A DNA stretch of 64,000 nucleotides from contig CM072335.1 of NCBI GenBank assembly GCA_036874045.1, positions 15,954,001 to 16,018,000 on the forward strand, given 5' to 3'. This stretch comes from Cymodocea nodosa. Its lineage: Eukaryota > Streptophyta > Magnoliopsida > Alismatales > Cymodoceaceae. Made by a program: the position numbers and the translations under genes. This document shows positions 32,517-45,449 of the stretch, in pieces. Each line of letters begins with the position of its first letter. Position 1 is the first letter of the stretch. A model generated the notes under the pieces. It saw only the letters and a program-made list of their open reading frames with translations, had not been told where the DNA came from and searched no databases.

Positions 32517-35500
32517 CTGAAGATTTAGTCAATGGTGTCAATATCATACACTAGACATAATCCATACTTTGTACAAGTTAAATTTTCATGTAATAGAATT
32601 AAAATGTCAATTAGAAATTGTAAAAAATTATTATTGATTCGTAAAGAATATTATGTTTGACCATTTATCAACATTCTATTATTAAGATTATTAATCTAAA
32701 CAAATAAGCAATGCTCTTATGGTATATGGCTATCTATAACTATTTGTTTATGCTGTACATTAGATGCAAAAGTTAGATAAAATTTTTCAACTAATTACTC
32801 ATTAAAATAGTCCTTTTCCATTATTTAATCAAAAAGACTATTTAGGATTTTAATTGTTTCAATTATAATCTAAACTTAAAAAAAAAGAATTAATTTTAAC
32901 AACATTGTACTCATTTTTTAAAAGTCCAAATTCATATATATATATATATTTGTGTAGGTGATCATTATTATTAGAGAGAGAGTGATAATGATCATTTGGC
33001 AGCATAATATTCCGATGCAGCTCAAAAAGAAAATGAATGAATGAAAATGTGAAAGAAAACATAAATAATTGGGAACAAAGTAAAACATATCCCAAAAATT
33101 GCTAAGGACAATGGAAACGCACCACAGGGAGACGACTGCTGACATTGCCAATCTTTGAGGTGATGCCACCAAATGTTGATCGTTGATGGACAAGAGCACC
33201 AAGTGTTGTTTGGGCTTGGGAAACCACAGTATCAGCCTATAAAATAGCAATATAATTTAATCATTCAAATGTATTTATGGTATATTAATAAACAACGGTA
33301 TGTTGTATGGCCTTGGGGAAAATATTGTTAATCATAGCAAGATAGTAACAATTATAACCCCAATATGAGGTCATGTGGAAAAGTGATTAACTACCCATTA
33401 GAATGTAACCCATTACCCCATATTCTAGCATTCTAAGGCATGGCAATGACCCTAGACTCAACTATTGCCTGGGCTTGTGAAGCCACTATCAGACCATATG
33501 ATGATACGCTGCTGCTACTACCATTCAAACTCAAATTAACTCATGAACCATTTTAACTGCGCATGCATGTATGTGCATATAATCAATGAGTGTGATCAAC
33601 GGAAATTTGATATTTTCAAACCTGTCCCATGCTTCTATTGATGGCTGCCTGCTCATTAAGAAGAGCCTGTTCTACAGAACCAGCATTTTCTTCCATGTCA
33701 AATCTTGCCCTGTCAAATTCCCTGAAATCATGCAGTAGAGATGCATGCTCTCTCTTGGCCTCGTAGCTAGAATGGAGCCTATAGAACTCCTGCCATTTTT
33801 ATCACACGACAATGTTAATATTCTCTTACAGGCCCAACAGCAACTAATCTCATGTAACAAACTCTTCCAGTTATCCACTAATTGAATTGAAGCAAGAGAA
33901 ACCTTTCCATTTCACATATAAGCTAACAAAATATAGCATTCGTATCCCATGCTATCTAGGTACACATGAGCTTAGAACCACAGACATTGGATATTTCTGC
34001 ACCACTGTTGCAACAAGAAGGCCTGCAACAATATCCCATGGCCGTGACTCTAGACTCATAAAATCAGACTGCATCAGATCAAGAGAATTTTGAGAACTAG
34101 GATAAATGTAAAGTTTCTCTGCAATGGGGCAACCTCAGAGAATTTTATCCGCTTTTATTCAGAAAATAACCCAGTGGACAAGGAGCAAGGAGAATCTTCA
34201 GTTTTAATGCATTACCAAAACTTTAAAATATAGTCTCCAGTTGAAAATCAAGTCTCCATATTCACTCCAAAAATAGAAGCAGTGTCTGTTGTAAAGTGAT
34301 TCAATTCAAGAGAAAATCAAAACCATACACCAAGGTCACTCTCTCAATTGATTCAACTTATGTTTGCATTAGATTCCAGCTATGAAATGAAAAGTACTAT
34401 TGAGAAATGATTACCTGCATAAAATCCTGTAAAATTTCTTGATGCCGAGTCAATGTATGTGAGAAAAATTCTGCTCCTCCTGAGGATATCAAAGATTGCA
34501 TCTGTAAATTAACTTGCTGAAGTTGTTTGAGCAGCTGATCTATTTCAGATTCAAGGTCATCCCCAGAAGCATCAGATCTTGAGGCAACCAATCTGCGGTA
34601 AAAATTCATTTGCTCATCCAAATGGTCTTGAAGTGTCCTTGCCTGCAGAGAAATACGTACTTGAAATTAAATGAATGTTTTGATGTATACATTTGTTTGA
34701 TATTTTGATCTTAGATAATATAGATCTCTAAGCACTTGCATGTTTGTTCAGCAGCACAGAAAATCAGTGCCACTTGCCCAATTTTACACTTTTTAGCAAA
34801 AAATTTGCACACTTTATAAAACAATTTCCTCTTTAATTTTTACATTGGTTTATATCTATGATGCACACTTATACACATGAAAATGTACAACACTCATGTT
34901 CTTGTCTTAAGTTTTCTTAAATCTCCTTATCATACATTCATGCATACATGATATATCCATAATTCCTGGAAATCCACACTCTCAAAAACGAGCTAGGATC
35001 ATACAAAGTCCATGAAACACTACCTATTTCAAAGCAAGAATAAAAAATAACTATTTCAACAAAGATATTATATGAAATTATAGTGTTTTAAACTCAACAA
35101 CCAAGCACTTTTTGCAGGGGCTTGCAATTCCTGTGTGTACTCCTCAACAAGGTATGAACATGATAAAGAAAATTGGATTTGAGTTGAATTAGAATGGGAA
35201 TGTTAAACATCAATGGGCATGAACTATAAATAAATTGAAATGTAGTAACTCAGATAAATGTGTCTGTTTCATGTTGAGCACTTCAAATCCCTATCTGATG
35301 ACATGACGTAAACTTCACAATTATAAATCTGTTTTTGGGGTTTTGTAGATGTATTGAGAAAACTCTAGAAGACCTAAAAGGTAGGAATGATCTAGTAGCA
35401 TTGCTATGTACAGTTATGCTACTGAATCACAATACCAGAGAAGTTTACCACCAGGCATTGTTCAGTTGGAATCTATAAGAAATTGGGAAGGCTAAATTGG

Positions 35501-38500
35501 ACAACATATACATATTTTTTTAATGATGATTGATGAGTTATAATATGTAATGAAAAGTGGTATACTTGATTTCTTGTGGATATGATGAATTACATTATAA
35601 ATGATGACTTGTTGAATTGAGGATGCTCTAATCATTATTTTTAAATCAAAGTTGTCAAGGCAAAAGGCAACATCTAGACCCCCCCTAACTAAAATGCTCA
35701 AGGTGAGATACAAGGTAACCACCTGACTCATGTAGGGCAACAATAAATGAAATTTAAATAAAAATTAAATAACAATAAGCATCTAATCATATAGCACATT
35801 GGTAAATAACTAAAATATGAATAAAACAAAGAAATATACAAAACCAAAGGATAATAAGCAAGTTAAATGTCATGCATTCATGTTTCAATCAATATGAAGT
35901 CACTAATACAATAACATTAATTTTAAGCAATCAAACATAAGTTTACAAAAGCTAAAGATACTAATACATAAACAGGAGCCTATTTAAATAGATAGATAAT
36001 AGAGTTGCGAACATAGGCTAGAGATATAAGGAAGAAGGTGTTAGGATCGATAGGCTCACTAAAGGGGGGTGAATGATGAAGGTGTATAAGTTTTAATTCT
36101 TTTAACTTAGAATCGATTGATTCTACAAAACAGTGAGATGAAATGAATTAAATGTAAACAAAACAATAAGAAAATAACATACAGTAAATTTTAGGTGGTT
36201 CACCAACTTGGCTAGTCCACTCCTAAGATACACTTGAACTTCACTAAATAGACAAGTACTTACAACACTTGCTTTCAGGTTGAAGCAATAACCAACACTT
36301 AGAGCTTTCAGGTATAAGCTCAATAACCAATCTTTCTTTCGAACTTTCAAGTTGAAGCTCTCAACCAACAATGAGTTTTCAATTTGAAACTCACGAACCA
36401 ATAGTTTTGAATTTTTCTATCAGAGTTTTGACATAGGGAGCTTTTCTGCAGTGAATCTTTAAGAGTATACTTGACTGTTGCAAACTTTAAAGTGTATTTG
36501 GAATTTTGTGTAGCTCACAGTAATGTATAATCATTATCTCTATCTGATCTTCTCTTAAAGATCTCATATTTATACCAAAATGTATTACGATCATATTTTT
36601 CTTTCAATGGATGTATTCTGCTATACTTACTAAATAATCAGACCTAAATATGGTAAGTTACCGTTCTGTCTAATATTCAGTAAGTAACCCTCCAATTTCC
36701 TTTGATTTTCAGATGGTTACATGAATAACTCACCAAAAAGTGTCTATAACTTACCGAAACTTCACTTACATCCTGTTGTCTGTGTCACGTGAGGATTTTA
36801 AGTTGTTCACGTGAAGTGTCAAGTATTCGGAGACTTGTAGTTTTAACTTACCAAAAAACTCTGAACTTCCGGATAGTTAAATACAGTAACTCTCCGATTT
36901 TTTTTTTAAACTTCCGACTACTGTCTTTTTAATTCTGCACGTGCGTAATAAAATAACTTAAGTTCTAAATGGTTATACCTGTAACTCACCGAAATCCTTC
37001 AAATTTTGGATAGTTAACTTTCTAACTCTCCAAAAAGTCATTTAAGCTTCTGTTCTGGATTTCTACACGTGGTTAATTGAATGACTTAAATTTCGGATAG
37101 TTAGCCTTTCTAACTTTCCGATCATTCAACCAACTGTCTTTCACAACTCTCCGAAGGCTTTATGATTTCGGATAGTTATTCTTCTAACTGTCCGACAGTG
37201 TTACTGCTGCTTTAAACTTGCTCTTCGGATACATAAGTCTGTAACTCACCGAAGATTAATTTTCTTCCGGATGCATAAGTCTGTAACTGTCCGATTTTCT
37301 GTAGCTCTATAGCAGCACATTCTGAAATTAACAACATTTTGTTTGTCTATCTTCTGATCTTTTACTACACTAACTTATCTATGAAATACAATATGTTTCC
37401 TCACACAGGTTTTTGCATTATCAAAATACTCAGGTCTTAACAATCTCCTCCTTTTTGATAATTGACAAAATCTTTTACATTTATTTACATGTATTTCACT
37501 CCCTAGATTATTTCTATACATTCAGTTACATAGAAACTAAGTAAAATAAGGATTTATAATGAATATACTAAAGTGGTGAGATTCCTCCTCCTGACTATGT
37601 ATTGTCTTCTCCCCCTATCTGTGTGCTAAGATTTCCTTCCTCCTTTTTAATACTTCTCCTTCTGTCTGTATTGGAAATACTGTAAGTTTCCATATTCTTC
37701 TCCAATTTCCATATTCTTCTTCCCCTTTTTGTCATTATATAAAAAGGTGACTGATATCTGTAAGACTGTAAAACTAATATCTAATATGTTCTACACGAGT
37801 ACATGTTAGTAGAAAGCAAGCTCCCATATGGTGAGCTTGAGGAATAATAGATAAAGGCATTTAAAGATCTTGTAATGAACATATGCCTAGATTTCTTCTA
37901 ATATGATTAAAAGTTGATTCATTTAAGGGTTTTGTTAAAATATCTGCAAGTTGATTTTCTGTTGGAACAAACTTGAGTGAGATGTTCCCTTTTTCCACAT
38001 GATCTCTCAAAAAATAATATCTGATCTCGATATGCTTGGCTCTAGAATGAAGTACTGTATTTTTAGATAAACTGATTGCACTATTGTTATCACAAAATAT
38101 GACTGTATTCTGAATTTTCAGTCTGTAGTTTGCTAAAGTTTGCTGCATCTAAAGAATTTGAGCACAACACAGACCTGCTGTAATATATTTGGTTTCAGTA
38201 GTAGATAATGCAATACAATTTTGTTTCCTACTGAAACAGAAAATTAATGAATTTTCAAGTAGTTGGCATGTGCCACTAGTGCTTTTTCTGTCAGATCTAC
38301 TGCCTGCATAATCTACATCACTATAGCCTGATGACGTTAGGCTGCTATCAGTTGAGTAGTATAATTTAAAATCTTTAGTACCTTGTAGATATTTGAAAAT
38401 TCTTTTTACTGATTTCAGATGAAATTCCTTTGGTGATGCTTGAAATCTAGCACACAAGCATACACTGAATATGATATCTGGCCTACTTGCTGAAAGATAC

Positions 38501-41500
38501 AATAGAGATCCAATCATGCCTTTATATTTCTTTTGATCTACTACAACACTTGAGTTATCGATTTCTAGTTTTGTACTTGAACTCATTGGAGTATTTGCAG
38601 ATTTAATGTTTTCATAGTCAAATTTCTTTAACATCTCTTTGCAGTATTTCTCTTGGTTGATAAAGATGTCATTTCACACTTGATGGATTTGTAAACCTAA
38701 GAAAAACTTCAATTCTCCCATCATGCTCATTTCAAATTTATTTTTCATCAAATTTTGAAATCCATGACAAAGTCTTTCTGAAGTAGCTCCAAAAACTATA
38801 TCATCAACATATATCTGTACGATCAAAATGTGCAAATCAATAGTTTTGATAAACAAAGTGTTGTCCACTTTGCCTATAGAGAAGTTATTTTTAGTTAAGA
38901 ATTTTTTCAGTCTCTCATATCATGCCTTAGGTGCCTGTTTCAGACCATATAAAACTTTGTTTAATTTGAAGACATGATCTGGCTTGACTTTATCTTCAAA
39001 TCTGAGAGGTTGTTTAACAAAAACTTCTTCCTGAATTTCTCCATTCAAAAAGACACTTTTCACATCCATCTGAAACAATTTTATTCTCATACTGCTTGCA
39101 AAGGCAAGTAACATTCTGATAGCTTCTATTCTGACTATAGGTGCAAAAGTTTCTTCATAATCAATACATTCTTGCTGATTATAGCCTTGTGCAACTTATT
39201 GAGCTTTATTTTTGAGTATGTTTCCTTCTTCATCTAATTTGTTTCTGAAAATCCATTTAGTTCCAATGATAGATTTTTCTACAGGTTTTTCCATTAAATT
39301 CCAGACATTGTTTTTCTAGAATTGATTTAATTCTTCCTACATAGCCATTGTCCAGTAAATATCCTTACAGACTTCATCTACTAATTTTGGCTTTATTTCA
39401 GACACAAATGCACAGAAATTGCAAATATCTTGTACTTTGCTTCTCATTTGTACCCCTTTGGTTATATTTTCAATTATTTATTCTATGGGGTGATCAAATT
39501 TAAACTTCCAACTGTGTTGATTTTGATCTAAAGCTTGAGATTTAAGTTTCTGCTTGCAATTACTTTTCTCCAAATATTCATTTTCACTGTCATTATCAAT
39601 CTTCAGATTCTTGAAATCCTATATCAAATCTTCATCAAATTGAACATTTATACTTTCCTCTACTCTTCTGTCTTTAGCAACATATACTCTGTAAGTTTTG
39701 CTTCTAGATGAGTATCCAACAAGTATGGCAGGTTCAGATTTTACATCAAACTTGTCTTTAACATTTCCAGTGTTTAATACAAAGCATTTGCAACCAAATG
39801 TCTTAAAGTAACCAGCATTTGGAGTCTTATCAAACCAGATTTCAAAAAGTGTCTTATTTATCATAGGTCTGATGTAAGTTTTGTTAGAGATATGACAAGC
39901 TATACCTACAGCTTCAGCCCAGAGAAATTCTGGTAGATCAGTGGCATTTAACATAATTCTAGTCATTTCTTGCAATGTCCTATTCTTTTTTTCCACTACT
40001 TCATTTTGAGCTGGAGTTCTAGGGCAGGAAAATTCATGCAAAATTCCGAATGAATTGCTCAAATTTTCGAACTTATGATTTTCAAATTCTCCTTCATGAT
40101 CACTTCTGATTTTCTTTACTGCTAGTTCCTTCTAGTTTTGAATTTTAATGTAAAAATTTCGGAACTCACTACATGTCTCATTTTTATGAGTTAAAAATAT
40201 TACCCAGGTTAATCTAGAAAAATCATCTACAATAACAAAAGTATATTTTCGACCTCTAAAGCTTGAAATTTGAGTTGGGCCAAACAAATCCAGATGTAAA
40301 AGTTCTAATGGCCTTTTGGTTGAAATTTCATGTTTGCTATGGAGAGAGGTTCTCTTTTGCTTTCCTAGCATACAGTCACTGCACATCTTGTCTTTCTTGA
40401 ATGTAAGTTTAGGTAATCCCCTGACAAGATCATCTTTGGATAGCTTTCTGAGAATCTTCATACTAATGTGATCAAGTCTTTTATGCCACAACCAATCATC
40501 TTCACTAGATGCTACCAAACAGGAATTGTTTGCAGTATTTTCACATGGAAAGTTTAATGTATAAATATAACAATTTCTAATACCAGCAAATTTTATTTCA
40601 TTTGTTGTCGAATCAATAATGCAACAATTTTCAGCAGTAAAAGAAACTGTATAACCTTTATCACATAATTGTCCTACACTTAATAAGTTTTGTTTTAATC
40701 CATTGACATGCAAGACATTCTCAATTATACCATTTTCTGATGTGATATTTCCTATAGCAGTTATTTTACACTTTTCATTATTTCTAAATTTAACAAATCA
40801 TGAATTTAGACTTTGAACAGAATCAAGAAATCTTTTCTTACCTGTCATGTGCTTTAAGCATCCACTATCCACAATCCATTTTGTTGTACGTACTTGAAGC
40901 TCATTGTCATCCTGCAATTTATATTGAAATTAAGGCTTTTGGTACCTAAATTTTCTTGGGTCCAGTAAGTTAATCCTTAAAATATTAAATCTATTGCCTC
41001 TTGACAGCCACATATAACCTGATCTTCTTTTGATGGCAAAAACAATGGTGTCATCTCTATATGATCGAATCATTCCACCACAATAAAGTAATTCCTGTAG
41101 TGTAGCATACTCTAGGCTATATTTACTACCATTAGATCGTTGACATCTTATAATTTTATTTAGTCTTTTTTGGCCTTGAGTAAATTTACATATGGTATTT
41201 TTCAAATCAGATATTGTAGTTAATAAGTTTTTATTTTCTTCTTTTAATTTACAGTTATCACAACTATATTTATCCAAGTTAGATTTCAGATTTTTATTTT
41301 CAACTACAGCTGTTTCTAATTTAACAAGAGAATCTTCTAAGCAATTATTCAACATTTTGATTTCTTTCTTAAATTCCCTACATTTAACATAGAGATTATC
41401 TACAGTAGACAGAAGACTATTAATATCTATTTTATCATGCTCATCTTCTGAACTAAAAGAAGTGGAGCATACCTCTTGAGCTACAAAACACACATTTGTT

Positions 41501-44500
41501 GCAGCTTCATCTTCAGAATCAGATAAACTACTTGATGAGCTACTTTCATCCCACGTAGCTTTGAGTGTCATCTTCTTTTTGTTCTTCCATCTCTTCTTCT
41601 TATCTGCCTGATCCTCTTCTGTCTGAAATGGACAGAAAGTCTGTATGTGTCCTTGCCTTTTGCATTTAAAACATATAGGGACAGTTCTTTTGAAGGAGTT
41701 GGTCTTATTCTTTTTCTTCATGAACTTTCTGAAGTTCCTTGCCAGCAACATGATTTCATCATCATCTGAGCTTGGAGCTTCTTCTGTTGAAGAAAATGTT
41801 ATTTCCTTTTTCTTCTTAGTTTTCTATTCAACAGCTCCCTCTTGCTCTTTCTAGTCCTTCATTTGAACTTTATGGGCCAGAAGATTACCCAACAGTTCTT
41901 CAACCGTGTAATTGTTGAGATCCTTGAAATCTTGAATAGATGTGAATTTTTGTTTTCACTCAACAGTTAAACTTTTCAGGATCTTCTGTACCTATTCATG
42001 AGAAGAAAATTTTTTTTTCCAAGCCTTTCAAACTATTAATAATTTCAGTAAATCTTGAAAACATTTCAGTTATGTTTTCATTTTCATCCATTTTAAACAG
42101 TTCTAATTTTCTCAACAGAATGCTGATTTTAGTATCTTTTACTTGGCTTGTACCTTCGTAAGTAACTTGAAGGATTTTCCAAACCTCATGAGCAGACTTA
42201 CATGCAGACACTTTGTTATATTGTTCAGTAGTTAGTGCACAATATATGGTATTTAGCCCTCTAGCATCTAACTGGATGATTCTCTCATCCTCCTTAGACC
42301 AGTTTATAACATCACTGGTTGGAAGTATAGTTCCAAGAACAACAATCTTCCAGAGTTTTATATCAGAACTCCTAAGAAAACACTCCATTCTATTCTTCCA
42401 ATAATTATAGTTAGAACCATCGAATAAAGGAAGTCTATGGATATTTTGTCCCTCAGCAAATTAAGCCATAAATCTAGATGGTTAAATCTTACAATGGATT
42501 AACCAAGCTCTGATACCAATTGTTAAGATCGATAGGCTCACCAGAGGGAAGGTGAATGGTGAAGGTGTGTAAGTTTTAATTCTTTTAACTTAGAATCGAT
42601 TGATTCTACAAAATAGTGAGATGAAATAAATTAAATGTAAACAAAACAGTAAGAAAATAACACATAGCAAATTTTAGGTGGTTCACTAACTTGGCTAGTC
42701 TACCCCCAAGATACACTTGGACTTCACTAAATAGACAAGTACTTACAACACTTACTTTCAGGTATGAGCTCAATAACCAACCTTTCTTTCGAGCTTTCAG
42801 GTTGAAGCTCTCAACCAACAATGAATTTTCAGGTTGAAGCTCTCAACCAACAATGAATTTTCAGGTTGAAACTCACAAACCAACAGCTTTGAATTTTTCT
42901 ATCAGAGTTTTGGCATAAGGAGCTTTTCTGTAGTGAATCTTTAAGAGTATACTTGACTATTGCAGACTTGAGAGTGTATCTGGAATTTTGTGTAGCTTAC
43001 AATAATGTATGATCGCTATCTCTATCTGATCTTCTCTTAAACTTCTCATATTTATACCAAAAGGTATAACGATCATATTTTTCTTCCAACGGATGTATTC
43101 TACTGTACTTGCTAAATAATCAGACCTAAATATGGTAAGTTACCATTCTGTCTGATATTCAGTAAGTAACCCTCCGATTTCCTTTGATTTTAGGATGGTT
43201 ATATGAATAACTCACCAAAAAGTGTCTATAACTTACCGAAACTTCACTTACATCCTGTTGTCTATGTCACATGAGAATTTTAAGTTGTTCACATGAGGTG
43301 TCAAGTGTTCAGAGACTTGTAGTTTTAACTTACCGAAAAACTCTTAACTTCTGGATAATTAACTACAATAACTCTCCGATTTTTCTTTTAAGCTTCCGAC
43401 TGCTGTCTTTTTAATTCTACACATGCATAATAAGATAACTTAAGTTCCGGATGGTTATACCTGTAACTCATCGAAATCCTTTAAATTTCAGATAATTAAC
43501 TTTCTAACTCTCCGAAAAGTCTTTTAAACTTCTATTCTGGATTTCTGCACGTGGTTAATTGAATGTTTTAAGTTTCGGATAGTTAACCTTTCTAACTTTT
43601 CGATTATTCAACCAACTACCTTTCACAACTCTCCGAAGGCTTTATGATTTCGGATAGTTATTATTTTAACTGTCCGACAGTGTTGCTGCTGCTTTAAACT
43701 TGCTCTTTGGATACTTAAGTTTGTAACTCATCGAAGATTAATTTTCTTCCAGATACATAAGCCTAAAACTGTCCGATTTTCTATAGCTCTATAGCAGCAC
43801 ATTCTGGAATTGACTGCATCTTGTTTGTCTGCCTTCTGATCTTTTGCTGCACTGACTTATTTGTGAAATACAATATGTTTCCTCACACAGGTTTTTGCAT
43901 TATCAAAATACTCAGATCCTAATAAAAGGAAGAAATAGCCCCATACTTAGGGTTGGAATGCTGGAAAAGAAGGCTTGGAGGAGGAAAAAGAGAGGAAAGA
44001 TTCTGTAGTTTAGGGTTTTATTATTAAAAATAATCAGGTTTCTGAACTCATTTACCATTTAAATGCCTCCTCACAAAAGTAAAAGAAGAACCGAGCAACC
44101 AAGCATTGAGCACTCCTCTAGGTGCTAGGATAAGCCCAGGTGGTCTCCTTTCTGACCTATGGGCTACAACATCTCTACACAAGCCCAACCAAGAGGTCCT
44201 CACCTCAGGCAACCAGGTGCTAAATGAGAAAATTCAAATTCAAATGATGATAAGTCCATCCTTTTTTGGAACTATAGGACAAATTTCAAATTCAATTAGT
44301 TTACATGGATTGAGGTAACACATACAAGAAAGTTGGGCTTGGTAATGGTTTTTTGGGCATATTTAATAGGTATGTCAGGTTTAGGCTTGGTTCATATGGG
44401 TTAGGTAATAAATGGGACCAACATAAATATGACATGTGAAGTTATAGACTATAATTTCTTTTAATATCTTCTCTTGATACTAACTAGTCAAAAGAAAAAG

Positions 44501-45449
44501 AAAAATCTTGATTATTTGATAATTGGATATCAACCACAACCAAATGTGATATGAAGCTAGTCAGTCACTTTAACTTGAGTGTTTGAAAAGAACTTGAAAT
44601 CCTACATCTTACAAGCTAATATGCATCATGCTATGGTATAAACCATGTGAATATTGTACCAGAAAAGATCACGAACTGTAAATCATGATAGATGAAAGAA
44701 AAACGCTATTGCTCAATACAGCTGATAGCAATATTTAATTTGACAAACGAATCAAGGAGTAAGAAAGCCTCTAATCAATCTCAAACTAACATACTCCAGC
44801 ATCATGGTTGAAAACATGAGGGAAAAAAAATCCTGGAGTAGAAATAAGGAAACAAGGTCGACCTCAATCTTAAGAAAAACAATGAAATGTAAGATTATAG
44901 GTTGCAGGTATTTTAACAGTCAATACCCAGAATAAACATTCATTACATTACGGGTCCGCATCCCTCCGTACCAAAACTTGTCCAAGACCCCACAATTCTC
45001 AAAACATGGGTACGCAAAATCCACGAAGCGTAATTCACTTCATATCAGCATTCAAAACCGAAGGAATCAATACACCGATTATCAAACACGAAAACCCCGA
45101 AAGCATCCAATCAAGCATGCGCAAAGCGTCAACAGCACAAAAATAAACGACTAAAATGCAACAAAATCCCGGCCTGAAATATCTTCACGGGAAAGCAACC
45201 TAATAAGGCCGACTCTAGATCATCCGAATTCCGGCTCCCAACTCGTCAGATCCAACGTCATCAAATCATACGAATCAATGTATCCAAGCCGAATCCAGTG
45301 TGACCTGATATTCTACCTCCGATTCTCCGTCAGACAAGACGAAGGGGGCAACGGAGAACTGTCTGACAGAGGGACAGAAAGAGAGAAGCCAGAAGTGATC
45401 CAATTACCTGTTTTCGAAGCGAATCCCATGTCATAGACTGCAGGTCCAT
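32403..45449 (-). CDS. GOS11: Golgi SNAP receptor complex member 1 (GOS11-type Qb-SNARE), five exons
   Basis: Spliced CDS: 45449-45408, 34642-34415, 33789-33622, 33236-33123, 32516-32403. All introns are GT-AG and all exons are phase 0, giving 221 residues, close to the ~223 usual for plant GOS11. It begins MDLQSMTWDSLRKQ, joins exon 2 as ...RKQ|ARTLQ, and contains LTRHQEILQDFMQEFYR, the SNARE helix over exons 3-4 (residues about 125-190) and a C-terminal membrane anchor (about 200-219) ending IYWLTK. Family role: a tail-anchored SNARE that pairs with partner SNAREs for vesicle fusion within the Golgi and ER-Golgi traffic. The first intron is 10,765 bp because a copia element (36039-43924) sits in it. 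All sequence needed for function appears intact. GOS11 rather than GOS12 is inferred from the RxLV...SDLE/LLKQLQQVN region. Confidence 0.93.
33123..33236 (-). CDS. GOS11: SNARE gene exon 4 (residues 147-184)
   Basis: Acceptor TTATAG. Encodes ADTVVSQAQTTLGALVHQRS and TFGGITSKIGNVSSRLPV, the second half of the SNARE helix. The donor is read as GTG|GTGCG, which joins to VNNILA as in relatives. Confidence 0.9.
33622..33789 (-). CDS. GOS11: SNARE gene exon 3 (residues 91-146)
   Basis: Acceptor ATGGCAG. Encodes EFYRLHSSYEAKREHASLL, DFREFDRARFDMEE and the start of the SNARE helix (ALLNEQAAINRSMGQ). Ends CAG|GTTTG. Confidence 0.93.
34415..34642 (-). CDS. GOS11: SNARE gene exon 2 (residues 15-90)
   Basis: Follows a TCTGCAG acceptor. 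Encodes ARTLQDHLDEQMNFYRRLV, a SDASGDDLESEI linker and HTLTRHQEILQDFMQ, the N-terminal helices of the protein. Ends CAG|GTAAT. Confidence 0.93.
34643..36038. other. Native intron 1 sequence, 3' part
   Basis: Intron sequence between exon 2 and the copia insertion. AT-rich, no gene or repeat recognised. Confidence 0.6.
36039..37442 (-). mobile_element. 3' LTR of the intron copia
   Basis: TGTTAGGATCGATAGGCTC... to ...AGGTCTTAACA (plus-strand reading). Its second half (36600-37320) is packed with CGGATAGTTA...TAACT..CCGA words. Purine tract (minus strand AAAAAGGAGGAGAT) at about 37443-37456. Confidence 0.92.
37861..40925 (-). pseudogene. Copia pol: protease, integrase, RT, RNase H (decayed)
   Basis: In minus-strand order: protease WIVDSGCLKHMTG near 40841-40880 (normal DSG); GAG-pre-integrase WLWHKRLDHIS and C-x2-C near 40330-40490; integrase with DLFGPT, VDDFSR and RTPAQNEVVEKKNRTL (the E); RT with WKxAM region lost, DVKSVFLNGEIQEEV at 39067, YVDDIVFG at about 38795-38810; RNase H with SGYSDVDYAGSRSDRKSTSG, CCAQIL and FCDNNSAISLSKN. 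The frame is broken by at least half a dozen stops or shifts (for example near 40130, 39600, 38910, 38670, 38149). Catalytic residues are mostly kept, so decay is by point mutations. Confidence 0.9.
40926..42469 (-). pseudogene. Copia gag (UBN2 plus CCHC knuckle), decayed
   Basis: ATG at 42469, 38 bp after the primer site, but the third codon is TAA. Then F-D-G-S-N-Y-N-Y-W, the UBN2 domain to about 42000, a frame break at a T-run near 42000, a knuckle CFKCKRQGHIQTFC at 41632-41673, a Ser-rich acidic stretch and a coiled region to about 41150. Homologous to the fragment at 1-495. Confidence 0.88.
42507..42518 (-). other. Primer-binding site (initiator tRNA-Met) of the intron copia
   Basis: Minus strand TGGTATCAGAGC(TTGG), two bases inside the LTR end at 42521. 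Confidence 0.9.
42521..43924 (-). mobile_element. 5' LTR of the intron copia
   Basis: TGTTAAGATCGATAGGCTC... to ...AGATCCTAATA (plus-strand reading). It shares the CGGATAGTTA palindromes (43130-43760) with the 3' LTR. A stretch reading CAGGTTGAAGCTCTCAACC is duplicated near 42790-42850. Confidence 0.92.
43925..45407. other. Native intron 1 sequence, 5' part
   Basis: Intron sequence between the copia insertion and exon 1. GC content rises towards exon 1 (from about 44940). No gene seen. Confidence 0.6.
45408..45449 (-). CDS. GOS11: SNARE gene exon 1 (residues 1-14)
   Basis: ATG at 45449; the exon encodes MDLQSMTWDSLRKQ and ends CAG|GTAAT. WDSLRKQ is the conserved N-terminal start of the family (usually W-D/E-x-L-R-K/R-x-A-R). 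A longer overlapping frame (45313-45747) is out of frame with it and is a shadow. Confidence 0.9.

Larger units (their letters stand above)
36039..43924 (-). mobile_element. SIRE-type copia element in intron 1 of the SNARE gene
   Basis: 7886 bp, same strand as the host gene. LTRs of 1404 bp each (36039-37442 and 42521-43924), TG start, the right copy ending TA instead of CA. Flanking 5-mers GAAGG (36034-36038) and AAAGG (43925-43929) match at four of five bases. Primer site and gag at the right, purine tract at the left. LTRs differ by roughly 8% in the first ~240 bp that I compared, so it is much older than element B. All coding parts carry stops or frameshifts. SIRE/Maximus lineage inferred from the integrase and RNase H sequences; I see no envelope-like ORF between RNase H and the 3' LTR. 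Confidence 0.9.

Noticed and set aside
33887-34093. 68-codon plus-strand frame within intron 2 of the SNARE gene
   Set aside because: Antisense to an intron of an intact gene, no motif and AT-rich; chance frame.
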